64,000 nt of DNA from Sphingomonas aurantiaca (GCF_003050705.1 NZ_QAOG01000001.1:851105-915104); one strand, 5' to 3'. Shown: positions 8,954 to 18,380, counted from the stretch's first letter. The notes: generated from the letters alone by a model not told the origin. Numbers and translations are program-made.

Positions 8954-9625
8954 TCAACGCCGTTGCGGCGGAAAGCTTTGTAACCTGTGATGCACATCGG
9001 CCGCCTCTTGAATCGTATCGTAAAGTGTTACAACTCCACCGAATACAACCGCACCACGGTCGCAATATCGGAATAGAGCATGGGTATCATGGGACACCAT
9101 CACTAACGTACCACGGTCGCGTCGGGCCTTAAGTGCTTCTTCTGACTTGATTCTGAAGCGTTCGTCTCCGGCACCGGTAATTTCGTCGACGATATAGCAA
9201 TCAAAGTCTATGGCGAGCGAGACACCGAATGCGAGACGTGCCGACATTCCTGCCGAGTAGGTATTGACAGGTTCGTAAATATAGGATCCGAGTTGCGCAA
9301 AATCCTGAACATAGTCGAGCAGTTGTTGTGGATCACGCCCATAGATACGGGCAATAAAGCGTGCGTTGTCGGCACCGGTAAGACCAGGTTGAAACGCGCT
9401 GGCATAGCCGATCGGCCAGGACGTAGTCATAGTGCGCTTGATGCTGCCAGACGTCGGTCGCTCGACGCCCGAAATCATGCGCATCAAAGTCGATTTGCCG
9501 ACGCCGTTTGCGCCACAAACACCGATGCTGTCGCCGCGCTTGATCACCATGTTCACATCGTTGAGCACGGCATTCTCGAAACCGCGCCCGTGATATTTCT
9601 TGTAGACGTTCTCGAAGGCAATCAT
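8954..9625 (-). CDS. kpsT: capsule ABC transporter ATP-binding protein (KpsT-like)
   Basis: Protein of 223 residues with Walker A GANGVGKST at 38-46, the KpsT-type signature YSAGMSARLAFGVSLA at 123-138, Walker B CYIVDEITGAGD at 143-154 and the switch histidine in VSHD at 177-180. The length and the YSAGM form are those of capsule and O-antigen exporters (KpsT, BexA, CtrD). It pairs with the KpsM-like permease at 12275-13078, which lies on the opposite strand. The coding sequence is visibly less GC-rich than its neighbours. The start ATG at 9625 is only about 70 bases from the divergent plus-strand gene, so the two runs share a control region. Confidence 0.88.
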   Translation of the reverse strand: MIAFENVYKKYHGRGFENAVLNDVNMVIKRGDSIGVCGANGVGKSTLMRMISGVERPTSGSIKRTMTTSWPIGYASAFQPGLTGADNARFIARIYGRDPQQLLDYVQDFAQLGSYIYEPVNTYSAGMSARLAFGVSLAIDFDCYIVDEITGAGDERFRIKSEEALKARRDRGTLVMVSHDTHALFRYCDRGAVVFGGVVTLYDTIQEAADVHHRLQSFPPQRR

Positions 9626-9693
9626 CGTGCCGAATGCTCCGCATGAAGGGGATGACGTCTCACGCTGTACTCGACTGCACTGTGGATAAGAAA
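9626..9693. promoter_or_regulatory. divergent promoter region of the capsule locus
   Basis: The minus-strand export run starts at 9625 and the plus-strand glycosyltransferase run at about 9694 (or 9634 if the earlier ATG is used). These few dozen bases, or sequence inside the first codons, must therefore carry both promoters. I cannot point to convincing -35/-10 boxes. Confidence 0.35.
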
Positions 9694-10950
9694 GTGAAGA
9701 TTGCCGTCGACGCGCGATTGTCACGAAGCGGGGGGACGGGGGTCGCCAGCTATCGCCGCGCGGTGCTCGCCGCGCTCGATGCCGCGGGTCGTACCACGCT
9801 GGCGCTGGCCGATGATTCGGTCGGTCGGTTCGGCATGCCGGGCACGAAGCGCGAGGCGGCGTCGCGGTGGCTCTCGGCATGGTCGTCGCGGCCGCGCCGA
9901 TTGCACGCGCGTGCGGCTCGAAGCGATAGTGCGCATGTGCCGGCAGGACTTAGGACGCGGCGCGAAACGCCCTCCCATGAGACGTTCTCATTGTGGCGGC
10001 GCGACGTGTTCCGGCTCGCGCATGTCCATTTCGGTCGGCACGGCACGCTGTTGCGGCTGACCCCGCCGCACCCGGTCGGCGTGATGCACTGGACCTATCC
10101 CATCCCCGCGATCGTCGAGGGATGGATCAACGTCCATACCGTCCACGACGTGATCCCGTTGCGGCGCCCCGATCTGTCGCCGGTCGATGCGGATCGGTTG
10201 CGGGCGTGCCTCATCGCGATCGCCGCGCGGACCGATCGGATCGTCACGGTCTCCGCCTGGGCGCGCCGGACGATCCTCGACGCGCTCGCGATTCCGCCGG
10301 CGCTGGTCGACGATTGCGGCGGCGGGCTGGCGGCGCTGGCCGAACCCCACCCCGATCGCGTCTTGCCGTTGGGCCTGCATCCGCAAGGCTATCTGTTCTT
10401 TTGCGGGGTGATCGAGCCGCGCAAGAACCTAGCCCGGCTCGCCGACGCGTGGGCGACGAGCGGATGCGGCGTGCCGCTGGTGGTCGCGGGCCCCGACGGC
10501 GCCGATGGCGGTGCGTTGCGCGGCGCGCTGGAACGCGCGGGTGTCGTCGTGCTGCCCTATCAGGACAGGCCGGTGTTGATCGACCTGATCCGCAACGCGC
10601 GCGCGCTCGTGTTGCTGTCGCTCGAGGAGGGGTTCGGGGTGCCGGTCGCCGAGGCCATGGCGCTGGGAACGCCCGTGCTCACTTCCGATCGCGGCGCGCT
10701 GGCGGAGATTGCGGGCGGTGCAGCGCTGCTGGTCGATCCGACCGATGCGCAGGCGATCGCCGATGCGCTCCGGCGGATCGTCGACGACGCCGGCTTGCGG
10801 GCCACGCTGGCCGGGCGCGGGCTGGAACGCGCAAAGGCCTTCGCGCCGGCCGCGTTCGGCGCGCGGCTGACGACGCTGTACGACCGGCTGGTCGACGCGC
10901 GGATCGCCGATGGCCGATGGCAGGGACTGGAGACCGCGCGTGGACGCTGA
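9694..10950 (+). CDS. GT4-family glycosyltransferase
   Basis: Protein of 418 residues from the GTG at 9694, which follows GGATAAGAAA and gives the typical opening VKIAVDARLSRSGGTGVASY. In-frame ATGs at 9634, 9646 and 9652 would add up to 20 residues without homology to the family opening. The second Rossmann domain shows FFCGVIEPRKNLARLADAW and then SLEEGFGVPVAEAMALGTP with SDRGALAEIAGGAALLVDP, the donor-binding E-x7-E region of GT4 retaining enzymes. It is the first gene of the plus-strand capsule run and overlaps the next gene by 11 bases. The sugar specificity is unknown. Confidence 0.82.
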   Translation: MKIAVDARLSRSGGTGVASYRRAVLAALDAAGRTTLALADDSVGRFGMPGTKREAASRWLSAWSSRPRRLHARAARSDSAHVPAGLRTRRETPSHETFSLWRRDVFRLAHVHFGRHGTLLRLTPPHPVGVMHWTYPIPAIVEGWINVHTVHDVIPLRRPDLSPVDADRLRACLIAIAARTDRIVTVSAWARRTILDALAIPPALVDDCGGGLAALAEPHPDRVLPLGLHPQGYLFFCGVIEPRKNLARLADAWATSGCGVPLVVAGPDGADGGALRGALERAGVVVLPYQDRPVLIDLIRNARALVLLSLEEGFGVPVAEAMALGTPVLTSDRGALAEIAGGAALLVDPTDAQAIADALRRIVDDAGLRATLAGRGLERAKAFAPAAFGARLTTLYDRLVDARIADGRWQGLETARGR

Positions 10951-12274
10951 CGTGCGGATCGCGATCGACGGGTTCAACCTCGCCATGCCGCACGGCACGG
11001 GGGTCGCGACCTATGGCCGTGCGCTCGGCGATGCGATCACCGGGCTCGGGGCGCGGCTCGACGGGGTGTTCGGAATCCCCGTCGGGGCGAATCCCGACTT
11101 GCGCGAGATCCTGTTCTACGAGGCGATGGGGCGCGGTATCCCGGATGATCCGGGGCTGCCGGCGGTGCGCGCGGTGCGGCAGTGGTTCGCCCGGTATCGC
11201 CGCGCGAAGGTGTTCGATGTGCCGACGCGTGGGCTGATCGTGCAGGACATGCTCGAACGGCGATTGCCGCAGTTCGACCGGATCATGAGTTCGGCCCGGC
11301 TGTTCGAACGCGCCGATCGCTATTTCGTGCGGACCGGACGGTTCCTGACGATCCGCGTCGCCAATCCCCCCGACATTATGCACTGGACCTATCCCGTGCC
11401 GATCCGGATGCTCGGCACGCGCAACGTCTATACGCTGCACGATCTCGTCCCGCTCAAGCTTCCCTATGCGACGCTCGATCGGAAGCGGCTCTATTACCGG
11501 ATGATCCAGGCGATCGTGCGCGATGCCGACCATGTCTGCACCGTATCGGAGTCGAGCCGGGGCGACGTGATCGCGCAATTCGGGATCGCCGGGGACCGGA
11601 TCACCAACACCTATCAATCCGTCTCGACCACGCAGCCGCGCGACGATCGCCTGGGCGACATTACGGCGGTGTTTGGGCTCAAGCCGAAGGGCTATTTCCT
11701 CTATTATGGCGCGATCGAGCCGAAGAAGAATGTCGGCCGGCTGATCGAGGCGTATCTCGGCAGCCAGGTCGATACGCCGCTGGTTCTGGTCGGCGCGCGC
11801 GCGTGGCAGGCGGACGAGGACCTGCGGCTGCTCACGAGCGGGATGGCCGGCGCGCGCACCGCCTTTGGCACGCGTGTCGCAAACCAGGTCCTCCAGCTGC
11901 GCTATGTTCCGCGCGGGCTGTTGCTGCGCCTGATCGCGAACGCCAAGGGGGTGGTCTTTCCGTCGCTGTACGAGGGGTTCGGGCTTCCCGTGCTCGAGGC
12001 GATGCAGCTCGGGACGCCGGTCATCACGTCGGATCGCGGGTCGTTGCCGGAGGTCGCGGGGGAGGCTGCGCTGATGGTGGATCCGTATGACGTCGGCGCG
12101 CTGACCGCCGCGATCCAGGCGCTCGATACCGACGATGCGCTGGCGCGTCGGCTCGTGGCGGCGGGAACCGTGCAGGCTGGGCGCTTCTCGACGGAACGGT
12201 ATCGGGCACGGCTGGGGGCGATGTACGACGCGATCCTGGCAAAACGGCCGGCGATGCCGGCGGAGGCGGCATAG
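10940..12274 (+). CDS. GT4-family glycosyltransferase
   Basis: Protein of 444 residues starting at the GTG at 10940, which has GGAG nine bases upstream and overlaps the end of the previous gene. The start VDADVRIAIDGFNLAMPHGTG parallels the preceding enzyme, and the two are clearly paralogous. Motifs: MHWTYPVPIRM (also present as MHWTYPIPAI in the neighbour), YYGAIEPKKNVGRLIEAYL, SLYEGFGLPVLEAMQLGTP and SDRGSLPEVAGEAALMVDP. It is a cytoplasmic retaining sugar transferase of the capsule locus. Its stop codon directly abuts the permease start, so the two are translationally coupled. Confidence 0.85.
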   Translation: MDADVRIAIDGFNLAMPHGTGVATYGRALGDAITGLGARLDGVFGIPVGANPDLREILFYEAMGRGIPDDPGLPAVRAVRQWFARYRRAKVFDVPTRGLIVQDMLERRLPQFDRIMSSARLFERADRYFVRTGRFLTIRVANPPDIMHWTYPVPIRMLGTRNVYTLHDLVPLKLPYATLDRKRLYYRMIQAIVRDADHVCTVSESSRGDVIAQFGIAGDRITNTYQSVSTTQPRDDRLGDITAVFGLKPKGYFLYYGAIEPKKNVGRLIEAYLGSQVDTPLVLVGARAWQADEDLRLLTSGMAGARTAFGTRVANQVLQLRYVPRGLLLRLIANAKGVVFPSLYEGFGLPVLEAMQLGTPVITSDRGSLPEVAGEAALMVDPYDVGALTAAIQALDTDDALARRLVAAGTVQAGRFSTERYRARLGAMYDAILAKRPAMPAEAA

Positions 12275-13078
12275 ATGGCGACGCATAGTCCTCCCCGCGC
12301 CACGCTGCGCCGGGGCCTCAAGGTGCAGGGCAACGTGATCGGCGCGCTGATCATGCGCGAACTGCACACGCGCTATGGTCGCGACAATATTGGCTATGTC
12401 TGGCTCATTCTCGAGCCGATGATGCTGGCGACGATGATCGCGCTGCTGCACCAGCAGACTGGCGGGCATCTGGGCAACGACATCAAGCCGGTGCCGTTCG
12501 CGCTGATCGGCTACTGCATCTTCATCATGTTCCGCAGCATCTTCGGCCGCGCCGAGGGCGCGCTGGAGGCCAATCTTCCGCTCTTGTACCACAAGACCGT
12601 CACGATCTTCGACATCCTGCTCGCGCGCGCGCTGCTTGAGGCGGCGGGGTGCCTCCTGTCGTTCATGATCCTGATGGGGCTGGCGATGGCAACCGGGCTG
12701 GCGGGCCTTCCCGCGCGCCCGCTCTACGTCTGCCTGGGCGTCGCGAGCATGTTCTTCCTGGCGTTCGGCCTGTCGCTCGTCGTCTGTGCTTTCACCTATG
12801 AAAACAGAGCGATGGGTCGGCTAGTCCATCCAATTGCGTACATCATGCTGCCGCTGTCCGGTGTCTTCGTGATGCTGCAATGGGTGCCGGCAAAGTTCAG
12901 GCCGTTCTTTTCGGCTATTCCGATGTCGCACATCTTCGAGATGTTGCGATACGGATGGTTCACCAGCGCGGTGCCCTATTACATCGATGGATGGTATCTT
13001 GCCGGCTGGATATTCGGATCGACCCTGATCGGGCTGCTCGCAATTGCTGCGGTGAAGCGCAAGATACACATGCCGTGA
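12275..13078 (+). CDS. kpsM: capsule ABC transporter permease (KpsM-like)
   Basis: Protein of 267 residues with six hydrophobic segments and the ABC-2 layout of capsule permeases. After a basic N-terminus comes LIMRELHTRYGRDNIGYVW (about residues 26-44), the characteristic KpsM/Wzm amphipathic region. Helices follow at about 48-66, 75-90, 115-140, 145-170, 185-205 and 240-258, with a PLSGVFVMLQWVP turn. It forms the inner-membrane pore for the polymer together with the ATPase encoded at 8954-9625. The ATG follows directly on the TAG of the upstream glycosyltransferase. Confidence 0.88.
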   Translation: MATHSPPRATLRRGLKVQGNVIGALIMRELHTRYGRDNIGYVWLILEPMMLATMIALLHQQTGGHLGNDIKPVPFALIGYCIFIMFRSIFGRAEGALEANLPLLYHKTVTIFDILLARALLEAAGCLLSFMILMGLAMATGLAGLPARPLYVCLGVASMFFLAFGLSLVVCAFTYENRAMGRLVHPIAYIMLPLSGVFVMLQWVPAKFRPFFSAIPMSHIFEMLRYGWFTSAVPYYIDGWYLAGWIFGSTLIGLLAIAAVKRKIHMP

Positions 13079-13133
13079 CGAACGATATTCACACATTATT
13101 CCGCCGTCAGCGGGTCGACCTTCGGAGAACATC

Positions 13134-14303
13134 ATGACGCACGGTTTCATGTCCCCGGCGACCGCCGAACCGGAGGCGATGCCGAGCCTTGGGGAGCGAT
13201 GGCGCGACGCCCGCACGCGCTATGGCTGGTTCTTCGTCGTGGTCGTGTTCCCCTGCCTTGCCGCCGCGCTCTACCTCTATGGCTTCGCCGCGGATCAGTA
13301 TGAGTCCGAGGCGCATTACCTGGTCCGTGCGCAGGGCGCGCCCGCATCGAGCGGGTCGAGCATCGAAAAGCTGCTCGGCGCGAGCGGCGGCAGCGGTGGT
13401 GGCGGGCAGGGCGAGGCCAACAGCGTCGCGGACTTCCTGCTGTCGCACGACGCGGTCGATGCGCTGCGCCGGCAGAGTGCGCTGATCGCACGGTTCCGCC
13501 GTCCCGAGGCGGATGGACTGAGCCGTTTGCCCTCCGCCGATCCGACGCCCGAAGCGCTGCTCAAATATTACCGCAAGCAGGTCGACGTCCATTATGACAC
13601 CGACACCGGCATCACGACGCTCAAGGTCCGCGCGTTCCGGCCGACCGATGCCTATGTCATCGCCCGCAAGCTGCTCGGACTGGGCGAGGGCCAGGTCAAC
13701 ACGATGAACGTCCGGTCCTATGCCGATGCGGTCAAGCTGTCGCGCCAGCAACTCGCCGAAGCCGAGCAGGCCCTGACGCAGGTCCAGTCGCGGATGACCA
13801 ATTTCCGGCAGGACAGCCGCGACGTGAATCCGCAAGGCACCGCCGAAGCGCAGATCGGTCTTGTGTCGAAGCTCGAATCCGAACTGTCCGCCGCGCGCTC
13901 GCAACTCGCGACGACGGTCAGCCTGATCGGCACGCGCAATCCGCAATATGCCGCGCTGTCGCAGCAGGTCCGATCGTTGCAGAGCCAGGTCGCGGCGCAA
14001 TCCGCGAAGCTCGCCGGCGGCGGCAACGCGATCGCCGCGGGGCTCGGCGATTACGAGCGGCTGCGGATGCAGCAGGAGTTCCTGTCGAAGCGCTACGACG
14101 CGGCCTCGGCGGCATTCGAGGCGGCGCGGCAGCAGGCGGTCCGCCAGCAGCTCTATGTCGTCCGGATCGTCGATGCGAACATGCCCGTCCGCTCCGAATA
14201 TCCCAAGCGCGCGCTGTCGTTGCTGACGCTCTTCATCGCGTTGATGGTGCTGTACGGCCTTGGCTGGCTGGTCGCCGCGGGTGTGCGGGAACATGCGAGC
14301 TAA
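13134..14303 (+). CDS. kpsE: capsule export inner-membrane/periplasmic protein (KpsE/CtrB/BexC class)
   Basis: Protein of 389 residues, ATG preceded by GGAG. It has one membrane segment near the N-terminus (YGWFFVVVVFPCLAAALYLY, about 31-50), a long periplasmic part with a Ser/Gly-rich loop at 60-95, a strongly helical region from about 185 to 330 rich in Gln, Glu, Ala and Leu (coiled coil), the PMPVRSEYPKRAL-type segment before the second membrane helix (here ANMPVRSEYPKRA near 348-360), and a short tail. This is the PCP-3 layout that links the inner-membrane ABC pore to the OPX channel. It sits directly downstream of the permease. Confidence 0.88.
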   Translation: MTHGFMSPATAEPEAMPSLGERWRDARTRYGWFFVVVVFPCLAAALYLYGFAADQYESEAHYLVRAQGAPASSGSSIEKLLGASGGSGGGGQGEANSVADFLLSHDAVDALRRQSALIARFRRPEADGLSRLPSADPTPEALLKYYRKQVDVHYDTDTGITTLKVRAFRPTDAYVIARKLLGLGEGQVNTMNVRSYADAVKLSRQQLAEAEQALTQVQSRMTNFRQDSRDVNPQGTAEAQIGLVSKLESELSAARSQLATTVSLIGTRNPQYAALSQQVRSLQSQVAAQSAKLAGGGNAIAAGLGDYERLRMQQEFLSKRYDAASAAFEAARQQAVRQQLYVVRIVDANMPVRSEYPKRALSLLTLFIALMVLYGLGWLVAAGVREHAS

Positions 14304-15825
14304 GATCCACCACGCACCGTCTCGCTCCACCGTGGCGGAGCGCGGGGCCAGCATCGTACCGTTGCTGCGCGCGCCGCCCTTTCCCTGGGCGGCGCCGGTG
14401 ACGATCACCGTGGCGGGCGGCACGCCACCCAGCCTTGCGGAGGCGCGTCTTGCGCTGGATGCGTTGCGCGCGGCGCGAGTCGGCGGCGCGTTCTGGGACG
14501 GCGACGGCGATCCCTGGACGCGGGTCGAGACCGCCGCGTCGGTGCAGGCGGAGCCCGCCGACGACCTCGCGATCGTCGCCTGGCTGTCGCACGTCGAGGT
14601 TCGCGACGGCATGGGCGGGATCGTCGATCCGGTGCGGATCGAACACGCCTGCCTCGAGCGACTGACCGCGTTTGCCTGCCACGATCCGTTCGAGGATCGG
14701 CCCGCGACGCTGGCCGAGACGATCGCGCGGCTGGCGGGGTGGCGCCGGACGCTCGACGCCAACCGCAGGATCGGCGTGATGACCGGCATGGCGATGTGGA
14801 AACGCACCGCGATCGGCCGGTTCCTGTGGGACGGACGCGCGCACCCGGCCGACCTCTCCCCGAAAAAGGCGCTGGCCGCCGCGCGCCGATCGGGCCGCGC
14901 GATCGCCGGCTGGGCGTCGCGGATACCGCCCGATTATGCGCGCGACGTGGCGGCCGCCGGGCTCGACCTGCACATCGTCGAGGATGGCTTCGTCCGGTCG
15001 AGCGGGCTTGGCGCCGATGGCCGCGTGCCGAGTTCGGTGACGGTCGACACGCGCGGCGTCTATTACGATCCCGGCCAGCCGAGCGATCTCGAAATCCTGT
15101 TGCAGACGCACGCGTTTCCGGACGCGCTGATCGCGCGCGCGCGCCGTCTGCGTGGCATGATCTGTGATATGAGGATCGGCAAATACGGCGTCGATGCCGG
15201 GACGGTTGCGCCGCTGCCCGATCGACGCTGCGTCCTGGCGATCGGGCAGGTCGAGGATGATCGCTCGGTGCTGTGCGGCGGCGCGGGCGTGACGTCGAAC
15301 ATCGCGTTCCTGGCGCGCGTTCGGGCGTGCGAGCCGGATGCGTTTATCGTCTATCGCCCGCATCCCGATGTCCTCGCCGGCCACCGCAAGGGGCATATAT
15401 CGTCTGCGACCGCCGCTGCATCGGTCGATCGGATCGACCAGGACAGCGGCCTGCTCTCGCTCGTCGAACGCGTCGATGCCGTTCATGTCCTGACATCGCT
15501 GACCGGGTTCGAGGCGCTGATGCGCGGTCGCCCGGTGACCGTCCATGGACGCCCCTTCTATGCCGGTTGGGGTCTTACCGAGGATCTCGTCGACCAGCCC
15601 GACCGGCGCGCGCGCAGGCTGACGCTCGATCAGCTCGTCGCGGGCGCGCTGATCCTGTACCCGCGCTACATCGATCCGGTGACCGGCGTGTTCTGCGACG
15701 TCGAAACGCTGATCGGCCGGATCGCGGCGGGGCAGGGGCGATCGGACACCGCCTTCACGCTGCTGCGCCGGGCACTCGGCCGCCTTCGGCATCGCGGCGT
15801 CCTGCTGTCGGCGGGGCTCCGTTGA
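14293..15825 (+). CDS. kpsC: capsule Kdo-transferase, KpsC-like with one catalytic module
   Basis: Protein of 510 residues. KpsC signatures: DLHIVEDGFVRSSGLG, GVYYDPGQPSDLE, VLAIGQVEDDRSVLCGGAG, AFIVYRPHPDVLAGHRKG and TSLTGFEALMRGRPV followed by GRPFYAGWGLT. E. coli KpsC is about 675 residues with two Kdo-transferase modules (established knowledge). Here only the equivalent of the second module (residues about 155-500) is present, preceded by about 150 residues including CHDPFEDRPATLAETIARL. KpsC extends the poly-Kdo linker on the lipid anchor. The start at 14293 overlaps the kpsE stop; a GTG at 14281 is possible. The stop overlaps the kpsS start. Confidence 0.85.
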   Translation: MRAKIHHAPSRSTVAERGASIVPLLRAPPFPWAAPVTITVAGGTPPSLAEARLALDALRAARVGGAFWDGDGDPWTRVETAASVQAEPADDLAIVAWLSHVEVRDGMGGIVDPVRIEHACLERLTAFACHDPFEDRPATLAETIARLAGWRRTLDANRRIGVMTGMAMWKRTAIGRFLWDGRAHPADLSPKKALAAARRSGRAIAGWASRIPPDYARDVAAAGLDLHIVEDGFVRSSGLGADGRVPSSVTVDTRGVYYDPGQPSDLEILLQTHAFPDALIARARRLRGMICDMRIGKYGVDAGTVAPLPDRRCVLAIGQVEDDRSVLCGGAGVTSNIAFLARVRACEPDAFIVYRPHPDVLAGHRKGHISSATAAASVDRIDQDSGLLSLVERVDAVHVLTSLTGFEALMRGRPVTVHGRPFYAGWGLTEDLVDQPDRRARRLTLDQLVAGALILYPRYIDPVTGVFCDVETLIGRIAAGQGRSDTAFTLLRRALGRLRHRGVLLSAGLR

Positions 15826-17060
15826 TGCCGGCGACCACCGGCCGACAGACGTTCCTGTTCCTGCAGGGGCCGCACGGCGTCTTCTTCGACCAGCTCGCCG
15901 CCGCGCTCGCGATGGAGGGGCATGCGATACGCCGGATCAACCTGAACGGCGGCGACCGCGCCGATTGGAGCGGCGTGTCGACCGATTACCGCAGCTCGCT
16001 GAAGGGCTGGCCGCTGTTCTTCGACGATTTTGTCGTTGATCATCAGGTCACCGACGTCATCCTCTTCGGCGATTGCAGGCCGTACCACGCCTCCGCGCAT
16101 GGTATGGCCAAGCTGCGCGGCATCCGCGTGCATGTGGTCGAGGAAGGCTATATCCGCCCCGATTTCATGACGTTGCAGGAAGACGGCGTGAACGGCAATT
16201 CGACGTTGCCGCGCGATGGCGACTGGTATCGCGAACAGGCGAACCGGCTGGGCGCCATCCCCCCGGCGCGACCCGTCCCGTCGAGCTTTGCCCGGCGACT
16301 GCGCGAGACCAGCCGCTACACCATCGCCAGCGGCCTCACGCGGCCGCTCTACCCCTTTTATCGGTCGCACCGCTCGGCCGGGATGCTCAGCGAGGCGCTC
16401 GGCTGGGCGGTGCATTTCCTTACCAGGCAGCGCGAGCGGAGGCGGTCTGCGGCGACGATGGCGGCGATCGGCCATTTGCCGTATTTCGCGCTGCCGCTCC
16501 AGCTGAATTCGGATTACCAGATCCGCGTCCATTCGCCGTTCCGCGATATGTGCGCCGCGCTGCGGTTCATCATCAAGAGCTTTGCGCGGTCGGCGCCGCC
16601 CGGAGTCAACCTGATCGTCAAGCGGCATCCGCTCGATGGCGGGCTGACGAGCTGGCGGCGGTTCGTTCGCCGCGAGGCGCAGCGCTACGGGATCGCCGAC
16701 CGGGTGTTCTATATCGGCGACGGCGACATATCCGAGCTGGTGGCGAGGGCCCGCGCGGTCGTGACCGTCAACAGCACGGTCGGCACGCTCGCGCTGAATT
16801 CGGGGGTGCCGGTGGCGGTGCTCGGCGACGCGATCTACGACATCGAGGGCATCGTCCGGCGCGAGCCGCTCGATACGTTCTGGGCCGATCCGCCGCCGGT
16901 CGACACCGAGCTGTACGAGGCGTTCAAGCGAGTCCTGATCGATCGATGCCTGATCCCCGGCGGGTATCTGAGCGACGAGGGGATCGCGATGCTCGTCCGG
17001 CATGCCGTGCGCCGCCTGACAGGCGCCGACCCTGTCGATCACCCCGAGGCCGGCGTTTGA
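15825..17060 (+). CDS. kpsS: capsule Kdo-transferase, KpsS-like
   Basis: Protein of 411 residues. It starts with TFLFLQGPHGVFFDQLAAAL, the KpsS/LipB-type opening, then RRINLNGGDRADW, VILFGDCRPYHASAHGMAK, RVHVVEEGYIRPDFMTL and, in the second half, LIVKRHPLDGG and TVNSTVGTLALNSGVPVAVLG. KpsS adds the first beta-Kdo to lyso-phosphatidylglycerol, making the terminus that the ABC exporter recognises in group 2 capsules. The ATG at 15825 overlaps the last base of the kpsC stop (TGATG). It is the strongest single indicator that the locus makes a Kdo-linked capsule. Confidence 0.9.
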   Translation: MPATTGRQTFLFLQGPHGVFFDQLAAALAMEGHAIRRINLNGGDRADWSGVSTDYRSSLKGWPLFFDDFVVDHQVTDVILFGDCRPYHASAHGMAKLRGIRVHVVEEGYIRPDFMTLQEDGVNGNSTLPRDGDWYREQANRLGAIPPARPVPSSFARRLRETSRYTIASGLTRPLYPFYRSHRSAGMLSEALGWAVHFLTRQRERRRSAATMAAIGHLPYFALPLQLNSDYQIRVHSPFRDMCAALRFIIKSFARSAPPGVNLIVKRHPLDGGLTSWRRFVRREAQRYGIADRVFYIGDGDISELVARARAVVTVNSTVGTLALNSGVPVAVLGDAIYDIEGIVRREPLDTFWADPPPVDTELYEAFKRVLIDRCLIPGGYLSDEGIAMLVRHAVRRLTGADPVDHPEAGV

Positions 17061-18361
17061 AGCCGTTCCGCGCGTTTGCGCCGATGCTGCTGACCCGGAC
17101 CTGGGTGCCGCAATGGCTCGGCGGACGGCCCAGCGAGGATGCGGAAGTCGTGCTCGACCTGTCGCGCCTGCTCAGTCGTTCCTATCATGTGACGCCGACC
17201 GGGATCGACCGGGTCGAGTTCGTCTATGCGCGCGAACTGCTCGACCGCATTCCGGACAGGCTGGCCTTTGCCGCGGTGCATCCGGCGGGGGGCTATTACG
17301 GGCGGTTGCCGGTGGGGGCGGTGCGGCAGTTTCTCAGCTTCACCGATGCGCGGTGGCAGAATCCCGACGCGTTCGATCCGCAGGCGGTGCGCGCCGCCGC
17401 CAACCGGCATCTGCTGGCGCTGCGGCCGCGACCGGTGCCGACGGCGGATCGGCGGCGCATCTATCTCCAGGCGTCGCATCATCATCTCGACGATATCGAC
17501 CTGGTCGCGGCGATCCTGAAACGCGAACGTGCCCGGCTGATCGCGCTAATCCACGACGTGATCCCGCTCACGCATCCCGAATTCGCGCGGAGCGACGGTC
17601 AGGCGCGGCACGCCAAGGTCATGCGGACGATCGACCGCCACGCCAGCGGGATCATCGGCAATTCGGCGGCGACGATCGCGGCGGTCGGCGCGCATCTGAC
17701 CGACGCACGCGGCGACCGCGTGATCCGCGTCGCGCATCTTGGCACCGACCCGGCAGAGCTGCCTTCGACCAGTCGGTCGACGATCCTCCCGGCCAGTCCC
17801 GAGGTTCCTTATTTTGTGTGCGTCGCGACGATCGAGCCGCGCAAGAACCACCTGCTGCTGCTCAACGTCTGGCGCCGGCTGGTCGAGACGCTGGGCAGCG
17901 CGGCGCCGAAGCTCGTGCTGATCGGCCGGCGCGGGTGGGAGAATGAGAATGCGATCGACATGATCGAACGCTGCACCGCTTTGTCGGGGCATGTGATCGA
18001 GGCGTCGGACATGTCCGATCGCGTGATGCAGGCGATGCTCGGCGGTGCGCAGGCATTGCTGTTGCCGTCGTTCGCCGAAGGGTTCGGGATGCCGGTCAGC
18101 GAGGCGCTTGCCGCCGGGGTGCCGGTGATCTGCAGCGATATCGCTGCCTTGCGCGAGGTCGGCGGCGAGACGCCCGACTATCTCGATCCGCTCGACGGGC
18201 TGGGGTGGCTGGAGGCGGTGATCGCCTATTCACGCCCCGGATCGCCGCGCCGCGCCGCCCAGCTCGACCGGATGGCGCGGTGGCGGCCGGTCAGCTGGGC
18301 AGAGCATATCGACGTGGTCGAGGCGACGATCGATTCGGTCGGGGCGATGGCGCGGGGCTGA
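17057..18361 (+). CDS. GT4-family glycosyltransferase
   Basis: Protein of 434 residues if translation begins at the TTG at 17057, which overlaps the kpsS stop as TTGA with GAGG upstream; an ATG at 17084 is the alternative. The N-terminal domain has VLDLSRLLSRSYHVTPTGID, the middle ALIHDVIPLTHPEF, and the C-terminal domain VATIEPRKNHLLLLNVW, FAEGFGMPVSEALAAGVPV and CSDIAALREVGGETPDYLDP. This is a retaining GT-B sugar transferase. It is the last gene of the plus-strand kps run; the next gene is convergent. Confidence 0.84.
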   Translation: MKPFRAFAPMLLTRTWVPQWLGGRPSEDAEVVLDLSRLLSRSYHVTPTGIDRVEFVYARELLDRIPDRLAFAAVHPAGGYYGRLPVGAVRQFLSFTDARWQNPDAFDPQAVRAAANRHLLALRPRPVPTADRRRIYLQASHHHLDDIDLVAAILKRERARLIALIHDVIPLTHPEFARSDGQARHAKVMRTIDRHASGIIGNSAATIAAVGAHLTDARGDRVIRVAHLGTDPAELPSTSRSTILPASPEVPYFVCVATIEPRKNHLLLLNVWRRLVETLGSAAPKLVLIGRRGWENENAIDMIERCTALSGHVIEASDMSDRVMQAMLGGAQALLLPSFAEGFGMPVSEALAAGVPVICSDIAALREVGGETPDYLDPLDGLGWLEAVIAYSRPGSPRRAAQLDRMARWRPVSWAEHIDVVEATIDSVGAMARG

Positions 18362-18380
18362 CCTGCGGGCGGCGCGTCGC

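Noticed and set aside
15273..15824. Upstream extension of kpsS
   Set aside because: The frame is open but overlaps kpsC and encodes Arg-rich sequence; the KpsS-type opening begins at the ATG at 15825.
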